From Epilithonimonas hominis (GTDB lineage: Bacteria > Bacteroidota > Bacteroidia > Flavobacteriales > Weeksellaceae), in contig NZ_RJTU01000010.1 in the NCBI RefSeq assembly GCF_003730015.1, positions 1 through 55,267 of the forward strand: a stretch of DNA of 55,267 nt, read 5' to 3'. Each line of letters opens with the position of its first letter. Positions within the stretch are counted from its first letter, which is position 1. The notes under the pieces were generated by a model. It had not been told where the DNA came from and made no database searches. It saw nothing but the letters and a program-made list of their open reading frames with translations. Shown one piece after another: positions 1 to 8,638 of the stretch. A program made the position numbers and the translations under genes.

Positions 1-14
1 GAGACGGATTCTTT

Positions 15-1230
15 TTATTTAATGTGCTGATGTTTTTCCAGAGAATTCCAAATTCCAAAAAAAGCTTTGTTTCCTTCCTTGTCAGAAAAATTGGTGTTGA
101 AGATCATAATTCTGCCTAAACTGGTTTTAGGGTCAAAGAACATTATCGACATTATTCCCGGGTCGCCGCCGGTATGTCCGATGTAACCTGTATAACCAAA
201 TCCCATAAAAATCCCTGCGTTGTAAGATTCGTTATAAGGATTTTTGGTATTTCTCTCCGTGAAATTGGATTCGATAAGCTGCGGTTTGAAATATTCCTTA
301 TAGCTTTCTTTTGAAAGAATCGTCCCTTTGCCATTATAACCTTTGATAAGTTCTGAAAGATATTTGCTGAGATCTGTAACGTTAGTTATGAAACCACCGT
401 CCGGATATGTAATCAGTTCGTAATAGGGAAGTGGCGTTGTTGGATTTTCGTAAAGCCTGGAATATTTCTTTACATCAACATCCTTTGTTTTCCAGCCTGA
501 ATCTTTCATTTCCAATGGTTCCATAATGTATTTTCCTGTGAATTGATTGAAGGATTCTCCTGTCGCCTGTTCCACGATAAAAGCTGCAAGCGCAGTTCCT
601 ACATTGGAATATTCATAAATGGTTCCGGGCTTGTGAGATGTAAAACTGTCTTTATTCCATTTTCCTTTTGCGCTAAGAACATTTTCCAGATAAGATTGCA
701 GAGAAATTATGGAATCAGCAGGATTAAAAGATTGCTCATCTTCAAAGGTCAGTTTAAGACCATTAAGTTTCTGATTCGGTTTTAAAATTTTTTGAGGAAT
801 AATATTCATTATCAGTAATCGATGAAGTATGGCTCGCCAATTGTCGAATCGTGAATTTATCTTTTGGAAAATTAGGGTTACAGACTTTGAATGGCAAATA
901 TTTATTAATAGAATCATCAAGATTTAGTTTTCCTAATTCCTGAGCTTTCAGCAATGCGATACCAACAAATGTCTTGGAAACTGAACCGATATTCTGAATG
1001 GTTTCCGTTGTGTATTTTTTATTGTTTTCGACATCGGAAAATCCAAATCCGTGTTTATATAAAATTCCATCCTCATCAACAATTGAAACCGTAAATCCAT
1101 TGAATTTTTTCTGTTGATAAATAGTATTGATTTCATTGGTCAATGCCAATTGGTTATTCTTAGTTTCTGTGGAAACAGAACAAGACATTAGAGCAAGAGA
1201 TAGTACAATGAAAGAATATATTTTTTTCAT
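15..1230 (-). pseudogene. Serine hydrolase (beta-lactamase/PBP4-like lipoprotein), frameshifted
   Basis: The coding sequence is split between two frames. The N-terminal part (155 codons from 1230) has a lipoprotein signal with Cys17 (LMSC) and the catalytic SxxK motif as S83-V-S-K86. The second part, running to 15, carries the YSN motif and a late HTGG motif, the three hallmarks of the class C beta-lactamase/serine hydrolase fold. The break lies at a run of six A (gene strand; T6 at 788-793). Removing one A joins the frames as ...SKILKPNQ... without loss. The gene is therefore either recently broken or carries a one-base homopolymer sequencing error. An intact protein would be an exported lipoprotein of about 400 residues; its substrate cannot be told from sequence. 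Confidence 0.8.
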
Positions 1231-1282
1231 TAGCTTTTTAATTAAAACAATCGGATGAGTAAATTCATTACGTTTTGCTAAA

Positions 1283-1311
1283 ATAAAAAAACTCCCAAAT
1301 TCTGGGAGTTT
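1283..1311 (-). terminator. Intrinsic terminator of lgt
   Basis: A 9-bp stem (AAACTCCCA/TGGGAGTTT, loop AATTC) followed on the minus strand by a T-rich run, a few bases after the lgt stop codon. It closes the yidD-lgt unit. Confidence 0.85.
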
Positions 1312-1315
1312 AATT

Positions 1316-2587
1316 TTATGCAGTTGTTTCCTCTTTCGGAAGTTTAAATTTCTTAGAATAAATCATAATCAGAAAACCTGAGATCATAAACGGAATGCTG
1401 AGAACCTGACCCGTATTAAGCCCTGCAAATTGGATGAATTCATCGCCTTGTGGCTCTTTCAGAAATTCTACAAAGAATCTTACCGCCCATAGAATAATAA
1501 AGAACAATCCGAATAACCAGCCCTGCTGATATTTTTTGTCAGTTTTTCTGTAAAGAAACCATAAAAGGACGAACAAACAAAAGTAACCCACCGCCTCGAA
1601 AAGCTGGCTAGGGTAACGCGGAATAGTTACACCATATTCCGAACTCTGCTGTGGGAAAAGAATCGCAAATGGTGAACTTGGATCAACTGGTTTGCCAATG
1701 ATTTCCGAATTGAAAAAATTACCTATTCTCACAAATGCACCGCCCAAAGCCACTACAATCCCGATTCTGTCATAGACCCAAAAAGGATTTTTCTTAATGA
1801 TTTTAAAACTGTAATAGAGTGTTGTAAAAATCAATGCAATTGTGGCACCGTGGCTAGCCAGACCGGAAAATCCTGTAAAATGCAATCCGCCTCTTGTACT
1901 GATTGGCAGAAATACGCTCAGGAAATCTTCTCTGAACAGTTCTGGCTGATAAAAAATAACGTGACCCAACCTTGCGCCAAGAATTGTCCCGATTAAAGTC
2001 CACGTGAATAGAGGTTCAAGAAATTTCTCATCCACGTTATCAATTTTAAAAATTTTTGCCATTATCACATAGCCCAATCCAAATGCAAAAATGAACATCA
2101 AACTATAAAAATGCAACATCACAGGACCAAGAGAAATACCTTTCTTGGGATTCCAGATTTTGAATTCTGTTTCCAGTTCAGTATTATCAGTTGGTTTCAG
2201 AACTTTATCAGACTTCAGTAAATATTTGAAATTTTCTATGTTTTTCTGCTCGAAAACAGGTTCCTGCGGTTTGAAATTTTTATCCAGAAACTGGAATTTA
2301 TTAACCTTAAAAGTTTCTAAAATATCCTGAATGCTAGCCAAATGTTCCGCAGATTCCGGTTTTATATTATCTTCGTTCAAGATAATTAATTCGTTTGAAA
2401 TGTTTTTAAAAGCTTGATTAGCAAGTTCATCTGTTCTCTGGGATGCAAAGATTTTAACAGGTATGCTTTCACTGTTATTAACCTTTAACGTTCCCGCAGA
2501 TAAATCGTTTGCACTGATTTGCGAAGAAAAAAGCTGAAAAACTCCAGCAAAAAGAATTAGAAAAAATCTAAGAAAGATATTGTTCAT
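1316..2587 (-). CDS. lgt: Prolipoprotein diacylglyceryl transferase with N-terminal extension
   Basis: Lgt transfers diacylglycerol from phosphatidylglycerol to the lipobox cysteine of prolipoproteins in the inner membrane. Residues from about 145 onward form the usual polytopic Lgt: WNP...LGP near the start, GARLGHVIFY, a loop with SHGA, and the signature VRIGNFFNSEIIG, then RYPSQLFEA. Residues 1-144 are extra: a signal peptide (about 1-26, ending SQISA) and about 115 polar residues with no recognised domain. Usual Lgt proteins are about 260-300 residues; this one is 423. The gene follows yidD by 12 bp and is probably cotranscribed with it. The Lgt assignment is secure; the role of the extension is unknown. 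Confidence 0.95.
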   Translation of the reverse strand: MNNIFLRFFLILFAGVFQLFSSQISANDLSAGTLKVNNSESIPVKIFASQRTDELANQAFKNISNELIILNEDNIKPESAEHLASIQDILETFKVNKFQFLDKNFKPQEPVFEQKNIENFKYLLKSDKVLKPTDNTELETEFKIWNPKKGISLGPVMLHFYSLMFIFAFGLGYVIMAKIFKIDNVDEKFLEPLFTWTLIGTILGARLGHVIFYQPELFREDFLSVFLPISTRGGLHFTGFSGLASHGATIALIFTTLYYSFKIIKKNPFWVYDRIGIVVALGGAFVRIGNFFNSEIIGKPVDPSSPFAILFPQQSSEYGVTIPRYPSQLFEAVGYFCLFVLLWFLYRKTDKKYQQGWLFGLFFIILWAVRFFVEFLKEPQGDEFIQFAGLNTGQVLSIPFMISGFLIMIYSKKFKLPKEETTA

Positions 2588-2599
2588 TGATAATTGATT

Positions 2600-2836
2600 T
2601 TAGTGTTTTTTAGGTGGTACAGGATCATAACCTTCACCACCCCAAGGATGGCAGCTGCCAATTCTTTTAAGGGCGAGCCAGCTTCCCTTGAAAAGGCCGT
2701 GAACTTTTAGTGCCTCCAAAGTATAATGTGAGCAGGTTGGTTCGTATCTGCAGTTTTTCCCCAGCCAAGGCGAGATGAAAAATTGATAGAACTTTATCAG
2801 TACCACAAATGGATAAGTCAGAATCCTGTTCAGCAT
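2600..2836 (-). CDS. yidD: Membrane protein insertion efficiency factor YidD
   Basis: A 78-residue protein of the UPF0161/YidD family, a small amphipathic membrane-associated protein that helps YidC-dependent insertion. The family pattern is clear: [20 protein letters not shown] with the conserved Cys pair, SHYTLEAL, and [13 protein letters not shown] near the end. An upstream in-frame ATG at 2905 exists, but a TATTTTTG -7 element at 2861-2854 lies inside that longer version, so the start at 2836 is chosen; it also gives the normal length. It sits directly upstream of lgt, an envelope-biogenesis pairing. Confidence 0.93.
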   Translation of the reverse strand: MLNRILTYPFVVLIKFYQFFISPWLGKNCRYEPTCSHYTLEALKVHGLFKGSWLALKRIGSCHPWGGEGYDPVPPKKH

Positions 2837-2853
2837 TTTTAGATTTACTGATA

Positions 2854-2881
2854 CAAAAATAGCAGAAAAATCAAATACCAA
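2854..2881 (-). promoter_or_regulatory. Bacteroidetes-type promoter for yidD-lgt
   Basis: Read on the minus strand: TTG at 2881-2879, 17-bp spacer, TATTTTTG at 2861-2854. This fits the -33/-7 pattern TTG/TAnnTTTG known for Bacteroidetes and decides the yidD start downstream of it. Confidence 0.6.
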
Positions 2882-2905
2882 ATCAACTTTAACCAACAAT
2901 AACAT

Positions 2906-3140
2906 TTAACTTATGTTTTGAACACCTTATCCGTCCTATGTATGCTGAGCTTGTAGCAGCGATTCCACTTTTTTTCAGATGAGGAAGCTAACGTGCGCAA
3001 TACTCTAAAACTTTTAAGATTTGCGCTCTGGAAAAAGAGCTCCACTCAGCCTGCGATGTGTGGAATTCATTTTTTTTGAAATGTAATGTTAATTGAATTT
3101 AAACAAAAGTTTAATTTAGTCTTACCTTAAAGCCAGAAAT
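2906..3140. other. Intergenic region between yidD and the MFS gene, GC-richer island
   Basis: About 330 bp lie between the divergent yidD and MFS starts. Besides the two promoters, it holds a segment at about 2925-3070 that is visibly richer in G and C than its flanks. This segment contains no plausible gene. It looks like a decayed or non-coding repeat, but no second copy exists in this window. The rest is A/T-rich with no structure I can support. Confidence 0.4.
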
Positions 3141-3171
3141 TTGAATTTCTAAGTGAAAATCAGGAATTTTG
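3141..3171 (+). promoter_or_regulatory. Promoter of the MFS gene (near-leaderless)
   Basis: TTG at 3141-3143, 20-bp spacer and GAATTTTG at 3164-3171 (one mismatch to TAnnTTTG). The last G is exactly 5 nt before the ATG at 3176, the same spacing as at mntR, gldD, ppc, cmk and dnaX. Confidence 0.45.
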
Positions 3172-3175
3172 CAAA

Positions 3176-4327
3176 ATGGATAGGAGGATTTTTCCGCTGG
3201 CTTTGGGCGCGTTAGGTATTGGAACTACGGAATTTGTGATAATGGGATTATTGCCAGATGTTGCAAAATCACTGAATATATCAATTCCACAAGCCGGACA
3301 TTTGATATCATCCTATGCTTTCGGCGTTGTTGTTGGAGCACCGATTTTAATTGCCTTTGCTGCGAAATATCCGCCGAAGAAAATTCTGTCTTACCTAATG
3401 ATTGCCTTTGTGATTTTCAACGGATTATCCGCATTGGTCAATGATTATTACACAATGATGATTGTCAGATTTCTTTCGGGACTGCCGCATGGTGCATTTT
3501 TCGGCGTAGGGACTGTAGTGGCAACTAGACTGGCAAAACCAGGAAAACAGGCACAAAGTATCGCAATGATGTTTACCGGACTTACACTAGCCAATCTCGC
3601 AATGGTTCCATTTGTCACCTGGTTGGGGCATCAGATGAGCTGGCGTTATGCATTTGGCGTCGTTTCTGTTTTAGGACTATTGACGCTGATTAGTCTGAAA
3701 TTCCTTTTACCTTATATGGACAGCCTTAGAACTACCACACTGAAGGACGAACTGGAATTTTTTAAATCTGCAAAAGCGTGGCATATCATCGCCATTACCG
3801 GAATTGGTTTTGGAGGTTTATTTGCGTGGTTCAGTTATATCACACCATTGATGACCACTGTTTCCAGATTCGATAAAGATTTTATTGCGTACATTATGGT
3901 TTTAGCTGGTGCTGGGATGGTAATCGGAAATTTCCTTGGAGGTGTAATGGCTGACAAAATGCGACCGGCATTGGCTGCGGCAATTTTGCTCACTGCAATG
4001 ATTCTGGCCTTGATTGGTGTTTTCTTCTTTTCTGAAAACCAGTCCGTGTCACTAGTTCTGACTTTTGTCTGTGGTGCTTTGTCTATGGCTGTGGGAACGC
4101 CGGTCAATATTATGATGTTGCGTTCTGCCAAAAACTCGGAAATGATGGCTGCTGCTTTTATGCAGGCGGCATTCAACATCGGGAATTCGCTTGGAGCCTT
4201 TTTTGGAGGTTTGCCTTTGGAATTTGGTTTGTCTTATAGTTATCCTTCTTTGGTTGGTGCAGGTTTGGCAGGGATTGGATTATTTCTATGTCTGGCTTTT
4301 ATGAAAAAATATAAACCGGTTATTTAG
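3176..4327 (+). CDS. MFS transporter, DHA1 family (AraJ/YdhP-like efflux permease)
   Basis: A 383-residue inner-membrane protein with about 12 hydrophobic segments. It starts with a DHA1-type segment (LGALGIGTTEFVIMGLLPDVA), typical of the AraJ/YdhP sugar- or drug-efflux group, followed by the RFLSGLPHG motif C-like region in the first half. Members export sugars, amino acids or drugs by proton antiport; the substrate here cannot be inferred. It is monocistronic and converges with the alkB-like gene, the two coding ends overlapping by 8 bp. The start is supported by the promoter element 5 nt upstream. Confidence 0.9.
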   Translation: MDRRIFPLALGALGIGTTEFVIMGLLPDVAKSLNISIPQAGHLISSYAFGVVVGAPILIAFAAKYPPKKILSYLMIAFVIFNGLSALVNDYYTMMIVRFLSGLPHGAFFGVGTVVATRLAKPGKQAQSIAMMFTGLTLANLAMVPFVTWLGHQMSWRYAFGVVSVLGLLTLISLKFLLPYMDSLRTTTLKDELEFFKSAKAWHIIAITGIGFGGLFAWFSYITPLMTTVSRFDKDFIAYIMVLAGAGMVIGNFLGGVMADKMRPALAAAILLTAMILALIGVFFFSENQSVSLVLTFVCGALSMAVGTPVNIMMLRSAKNSEMMAAAFMQAAFNIGNSLGAFFGGLPLEFGLSYSYPSLVGAGLAGIGLFLCLAFMKKYKPVI

Positions 4328-4934
4328 ATTTATCAATTGTGCGAAAAGTCAGACTAATTCTTGGTTTGATGATTTTTGTGGTAGTTGGTAATCTGTGAAG
4401 CCAGAATTTTTGAGTGACATCTTTCATCATCAGCAGGCTTCCGTTTTCAAGAATCAGTGAAACCAATTCCTTCGTAGTTTTATGTTTGAAATTAAATTTT
4501 CGTTCCGCACCAAAACTCAACGAACTGATGGCACCATTATCTTTCAGATCCTTTTCGCCATCGCTGTGATATGCCATTCCTTCGGAACCATTGTGATAAA
4601 GATTTAATAAGCAAGAATTAAATGTTTCGCCGCTGATACTTTCAATTTTTCCTTTGATTTCCAATAGTGTTTTGTTCCACGGCAAAGCAGTTTTTGTTCT
4701 TCCGGAATAGGTATAGCTGAAAGATTCACTTCCGTACCAGGCTACTTTCCGTTTGGTTTCAATCAGTTTTCCAAAGATGACCGCTTCATCACTTTTCCAT
4801 TCAACTTCGGTCATTAATTTGTCAAAATAACCGTTCGCTTCCTCTTCAGAAAAGATTTTTCCGTAGTAGGAAGTCACGCCATCGTAAGGCAGAATATTTT
4901 CAATGATATCGAAATGGTCGTCAAAAAGGCTCAT
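4320..4934 (-). CDS. AlkB-like Fe(II)/2-oxoglutarate dioxygenase
   Basis: A 204-residue protein of the AlkB family, which oxidatively demethylates alkylated bases using Fe(II) and 2-oxoglutarate. The iron triad is visible as H123-x-D125 (YHSDGE) and H180 (WLHRLP). The 2-oxoglutarate-binding arginines lie in PRISLTFR near the C-terminus. NLYHNGSEGMAYHSD is the typical core of the short bacterial AlkB paralogues resembling human ALKBH2/3. The 3' end overlaps the MFS gene by 8 bp with no separate terminator. DNA or RNA repair is a family-based inference. Confidence 0.9.
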   Translation of the reverse strand: MSLFDDHFDIIENILPYDGVTSYYGKIFSEEEANGYFDKLMTEVEWKSDEAVIFGKLIETKRKVAWYGSESFSYTYSGRTKTALPWNKTLLEIKGKIESISGETFNSCLLNLYHNGSEGMAYHSDGEKDLKDNGAISSLSFGAERKFNFKHKTTKELVSLILENGSLLMMKDVTQKFWLHRLPTTTKIIKPRISLTFRTIDKSK

Positions 4935-5045
4935 AATATCTTTTTGTCTAATTATTTATGGTTCTAAAATACAACTAAGTTCATAAATAGTAATCATCAC
5001 AATAGTTTTTAGTCTTAGGATCCTTATTTCTTATCGTTTAATTCT

Positions 5046-5053
5046 TATTTTTG
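5046..5053 (+). promoter_or_regulatory. -7 element for hisS
   Basis: TATTTTTG matches TAnnTTTG and lies 42 nt upstream of the hisS ATG. No good TTG is seen at the usual distance. No amino-acid-responsive leader was recognised in the 160-bp gap. Confidence 0.45.
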
Positions 5054-5094
5054 CAATCGATTTATTATTCAATCACCAATTATCGTTTTACATA

Positions 5095-6444
5095 ATGAAG
5101 CCGAGCTTAGCAAAAGGAACAAGAGATTTTACATCGAAAGAAGTTTCGAGAAGAAAATATATCATCAATACTTTACAAAAGAATTTTGAATTATTTGGTT
5201 TCCAGCCGTTGGAAACACCTAGTTTTGAAAATCTTTCAACTTTGACTGGAAAATACGGCGAAGAAGGTGATCGGTTGATTTTTAAAATTCTCAATTCAGG
5301 CGATTACGCTTCAAAAACTAATGAAGATGACTGGACTAATAAAAATTCTCAAAAACTGATTTCCCAAATTTCCGAAAAAGCACTTCGATACGATTTGACT
5401 GTTCCATTTGCTCGCTTTGTCGCAATGAATCACGGACAATTGGCTTTTCCTTTTAAGCGCTACCAGATTCAGCCAGTTTGGAGAGCAGACAGACCTCAGA
5501 AAGGAAGGTTCCGAGAGTTTTACCAATGTGATGCAGATGTGGTGGGAAGTACAAGCCTTTGGCAAGAGGTGGAATTGTTACAGTTATATTTTAAATCATT
5601 TCAGGACTTAAAATTATCGGTTTCGATTCACATCAACAACAGAAAAATTCTTTCGGGATTAGCCGAATATGCAGGAATTGCAAACCAATTGATTGATTTT
5701 ACCGTTGCTCTTGATAAATTAGATAAAATCGGAAAAGATGGAGTCACCAAAGAAATGCTGGAAAAAGGTATTTCTGAGGAAGCGATCTCCAAATTGGATT
5801 TTCTTTTCAGTCAATCAGACGACGCATTGGAAAACCTTCTTAATCTAAAAGAAAAATTCGTAGGCAACGAAATCGGCTTGAAAGGTGTAGAAGAACTGGA
5901 ATTCGTGATTAGCAATGCTCTGAATCTCGGAATTGACGCTCAAAACTTAGTTTTTGATATCACTTTAGCTAGAGGTCTAGATTATTACACAGGTGCTATT
6001 TTTGAGGTTAAGGCTGATGAAGTTGCTATGGGTTCCATTGGTGGTGGTGGCCGTTATGATAATCTGACGGAAGTTTTCGGCGTTAAGGATATTCCTGGAA
6101 TCGGGATTTCTTTCGGACTGGACAGGATTTATCTTGTTATGGAAGAGTTAGGCATTTTTCCAGAAGATTCTGAAAAGAATGTCAAATATCTTTTTGCCAA
6201 CTATGGCGAGGCAGAATCCATAGAAGCTTTGAAGCTGATTTCTAAACTGAGACAGAGGAATATCGCTGCAGAATTATATCCAGAATCTTCCAAACTAAAA
6301 AAGCAATTTAGTTATGCCGAGAAAAAAGGCATCGAAAATCTAGTTTTTATGGGGTTGGAAGAGATTAACAATCAAAGTGTGACGGTGAAAAATCTTTTAT
6401 CAGGCGAACAAAAAACAATGAAGATTGAGGCGTTTCTGGATTAA
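5095..6444 (+). CDS. hisS: Histidine--tRNA ligase
   Basis: Class II aminoacyl-tRNA synthetase that charges tRNA-His in the cytoplasm. The 449 residues show motif 1/2 regions ([13 protein letters not shown], then [29 protein letters not shown]) and the HisRS-specific histidine-binding box [23 protein letters not shown] is motif 3, followed by the anticodon-binding domain (about 350-449). The gene stands alone, with a 392-bp gap downstream. Confidence 0.97.
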   Translation: MKPSLAKGTRDFTSKEVSRRKYIINTLQKNFELFGFQPLETPSFENLSTLTGKYGEEGDRLIFKILNSGDYASKTNEDDWTNKNSQKLISQISEKALRYDLTVPFARFVAMNHGQLAFPFKRYQIQPVWRADRPQKGRFREFYQCDADVVGSTSLWQEVELLQLYFKSFQDLKLSVSIHINNRKILSGLAEYAGIANQLIDFTVALDKLDKIGKDGVTKEMLEKGISEEAISKLDFLFSQSDDALENLLNLKEKFVGNEIGLKGVEELEFVISNALNLGIDAQNLVFDITLARGLDYYTGAIFEVKADEVAMGSIGGGGRYDNLTEVFGVKDIPGIGISFGLDRIYLVMEELGIFPEDSEKNVKYLFANYGEAESIEALKLISKLRQRNIAAELYPESSKLKKQFSYAEKKGIENLVFMGLEEINNQSVTVKNLLSGEQKTMKIEAFLD

Positions 6445-6812
6445 TAACTAGAAAACGGTTTAGTTTGCTGATAGCACTTTATCTTATCAATTTCGAGCAA
6501 GTTGATACGTCCTACTCTAACTTATAAGTCGTAATAACTTTTTCATTTTAATAAATTTCTGATAGGATGTTTTTTTGAGTATTTTGATTTTTTTTCCTGG
6601 AAATTTCCGGTTTTTTGAGATGTTTTTCTTTTAAGTAACCACAAAATATTCTGTAGAAATTACTTTGTAGCATCGTTCTTCAAAAGAATCTTTAGAAATA
6701 GCAATTTTAAAAAAAAATTAAATTTTATATCTAGATTTTTTAGTTATGTTTTAGAAAAGGATTTTAGCAATAGAATCTTCCATAAAAAATTCAATTACCA
6801 AAAAAGTTTATC
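6445..6812. other. 392-bp A/T-rich intergenic region after hisS
   Basis: No open reading frame with coding character was found. It contains a 10-bp palindrome ACTTATAAGT near 6520, a weak hairpin with a T-run at 6597-6616 and, at its end, the promoter of the CvfB-like gene. Nothing else is recognised. Confidence 0.4.
6597..6616 (+). terminator. Weak candidate terminator downstream of hisS
   Basis: CTGGA/TCCGG stem with one G-U pair, AATT loop and six T. It lies about 150 nt past the hisS stop, so it could end a long 3' UTR. Confidence 0.35.
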
Positions 6813-6820
6813 TACTTTTG
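6813..6820 (+). promoter_or_regulatory. -7 element for the CvfB-like gene
   Basis: TACTTTTG matches TAnnTTTG, 16 nt before the ATG at 6837. Confidence 0.45.
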
Positions 6821-6836
6821 CAGGAAATAAAACTGT

Positions 6837-7661
6837 ATGAAGCCAGGACAAACTCAGAGACTCAAAATATCAGAAAAAATCTCTTCAGGATTCATTTTAA
6901 AAGATGAACAGGGCGAAAAAGCTTTTATTCAGAAAATTTTTGCAGATGACTCCTGGGATATAGACCGAGAAGTGGATGTTTTTGTATATCAGGAAGAAGG
7001 AAACCTGAAAGCTACCACAGAAAAAGCCAATGCAGAGATTGGCGAATTCGCTGTAATGACATGTGTCCAAAGTCTTCCTAGCGGTGCTTTTATGGATTGG
7101 GGAATTATAAAAGATCTATTTATCCCATACAAACAGCAAAAGTCTAAAATTGTAGAAGGTAAACGATATCTTGTCTATGTGTATATAGATGAAGCAAGCG
7201 GACTTATTACAGGAACTACAAAATTTAAAAGGAATCCGCAGTACGATCATTTACCTTTCCAAAAAGGTGATAAAGTTGATCTTATTATGATGAATGAATC
7301 CGAGTTAGGGTGGAATGTTGTTATTGATAAAAAATACATCGGACTGATCTACACATCAGATATTTTTAAAAAACTTTATCCACTTTCCGAAGAGTACGGA
7401 TACATCAAAGCTATTCGGGAAGATGGTAAAATAGATGTCACCTTGCAGCCGGAAGGCTTTGAAAATGTAGATGAGTTCAAACAAAAAATCATTGATAAGC
7501 TTAATGACAGTTACGGTTTACTTTATCTTTCCGATAAATCTTCTCCAGATGAGATAAAGGATGAATTGCAGATGAGTAAAAAGAATTTCAAAAAAGCTAT
7601 CGGAAGTCTTTATAAAGATAAAGCGATAGAAATTCTGGAAGACAGAATCAGATTGCTATAA
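6837..7661 (+). CDS. S1 RNA-binding domain protein, CvfB/YitL-like
   Basis: A 274-residue cytoplasmic protein resembling CvfB (YitL). It has several S1-like OB folds (about 1-65, 70-135, 145-210) followed by a winged-helix C-terminus (about 220-274: SPDEIKDELQMSKKNFKKAIGSLYKD). In Staphylococcus CvfB binds RNA and affects virulence gene expression; in flavobacteria its role is not known to me. Phrases such as GAFMDWG and KGDKVDLIMMNESELGWNVVID are typical of the family. The epimerase gene follows by 75 bp and may be cotranscribed. Confidence 0.85.
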   Translation: MKPGQTQRLKISEKISSGFILKDEQGEKAFIQKIFADDSWDIDREVDVFVYQEEGNLKATTEKANAEIGEFAVMTCVQSLPSGAFMDWGIIKDLFIPYKQQKSKIVEGKRYLVYVYIDEASGLITGTTKFKRNPQYDHLPFQKGDKVDLIMMNESELGWNVVIDKKYIGLIYTSDIFKKLYPLSEEYGYIKAIREDGKIDVTLQPEGFENVDEFKQKIIDKLNDSYGLLYLSDKSSPDEIKDELQMSKKNFKKAIGSLYKDKAIEILEDRIRLL

Positions 7662-7736
7662 TATCTATGCAAAATATCACCTTTTCTGATGTCGTGTTGG
7701 AATCGTTTTTGAATTTGAAAAATGAAATCAGAATCG

Positions 7737-8636
7737 ATGAAAAAAATTCTTATCAGTGGTGCAACCGGACTCGTTGGAAAAAAACTGTCACAAAAACTGT
7801 ATGAACGTGGCTATAATGTAGAGATCTTAGTACGGTCTAAAAAGGAAAATACTAATTTTAAATCCTATCTCTGGGACTATAAAAATAATTTTCTGGAGGA
7901 GGGTGCTTTGGAACAAACATATATTTTTATTCATCTAGCTGGTGCTTCCATTAGCAACAGATGGACAGATTCCTATAAAAAAGAGATCTATGCCAGCAGA
8001 ATAGATTCTGCTCAATTTATCTTTGATCAGATGAAGGCAAAAAATATTCATCCAGAGGCTGTCATTTCATCATCTGCAGTCGGATTTTACGGACAAATTA
8101 CATCAGACCATATTTTTTCTGAAAATGATATCCCCGGTGAAGATTTTCTAGGCAATGTTTGTAGAGACTGGGAAATGAAAGCAATTCAGTTTCAAAATCT
8201 CGGTAGCAGAGTAGTTCAGGTTCGTACGGCCACTGTACTTTCGGAAAAAGGTGGCGCTTTAGAAGTTCTAAGAAAACCGGTGGATTATAACATAGGAGCA
8301 GTATTAGGAAATGGCAAACAGTATTTTCCCTGGATTCATATTGATGACCTTGTGAATATGTACCTAAAAGCTGTAGAAGATGCTTCTATGACTGGCGCTT
8401 ATAACGCTTCTGCACCGGAATTTGTAAACAATGAAATCTTTACAAAAAAACTAGCTTCACACCTCGGGAAAAAAATAATTTTACCCAATGTTCCAAAATT
8501 TATCATAAGAACTATGCTTGGTGAGATGTCCGTGATTGCTTTGGAAGGTAGCCGTATTTCAGCTGATAAAATACAAAATTCAGGTTTCAAGTTTGCGTAC
8601 AAAACACTGGAAGAAGCTCTTTCGGACGTCTTATAA
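7737..8636 (+). CDS. TIGR01777-type NAD-dependent epimerase (SDR39U1-like)
   Basis: A 299-residue extended short-chain dehydrogenase/reductase. The N-terminal Rossmann glycine motif is GATGLVG, then HLAGASI, SSSAVGFYG and the family-specific PWIHIDDLVNMYLKAVED. C-terminal residues match the DUF1731 segment found in the TIGR01777/SDR39U1 group. Its substrate is unknown across the family. An ATG 15 nt upstream (7722) is in frame; 7737 is preferred because it places the Rossmann strand at the N-terminus as usual. It converges with the S41 peptidase gene with a 2-bp gap and no visible terminator. Confidence 0.88.
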   Translation: MKKILISGATGLVGKKLSQKLYERGYNVEILVRSKKENTNFKSYLWDYKNNFLEEGALEQTYIFIHLAGASISNRWTDSYKKEIYASRIDSAQFIFDQMKAKNIHPEAVISSSAVGFYGQITSDHIFSENDIPGEDFLGNVCRDWEMKAIQFQNLGSRVVQVRTATVLSEKGGALEVLRKPVDYNIGAVLGNGKQYFPWIHIDDLVNMYLKAVEDASMTGAYNASAPEFVNNEIFTKKLASHLGKKIILPNVPKFIIRTMLGEMSVIALEGSRISADKIQNSGFKFAYKTLEEALSDVL

Positions 8637-8638
8637 AT

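Noticed and set aside
4935-5094. T-box or leader control of hisS
   Set aside because: No histidine-rich ORF, T-box sequence or terminator structure was found.
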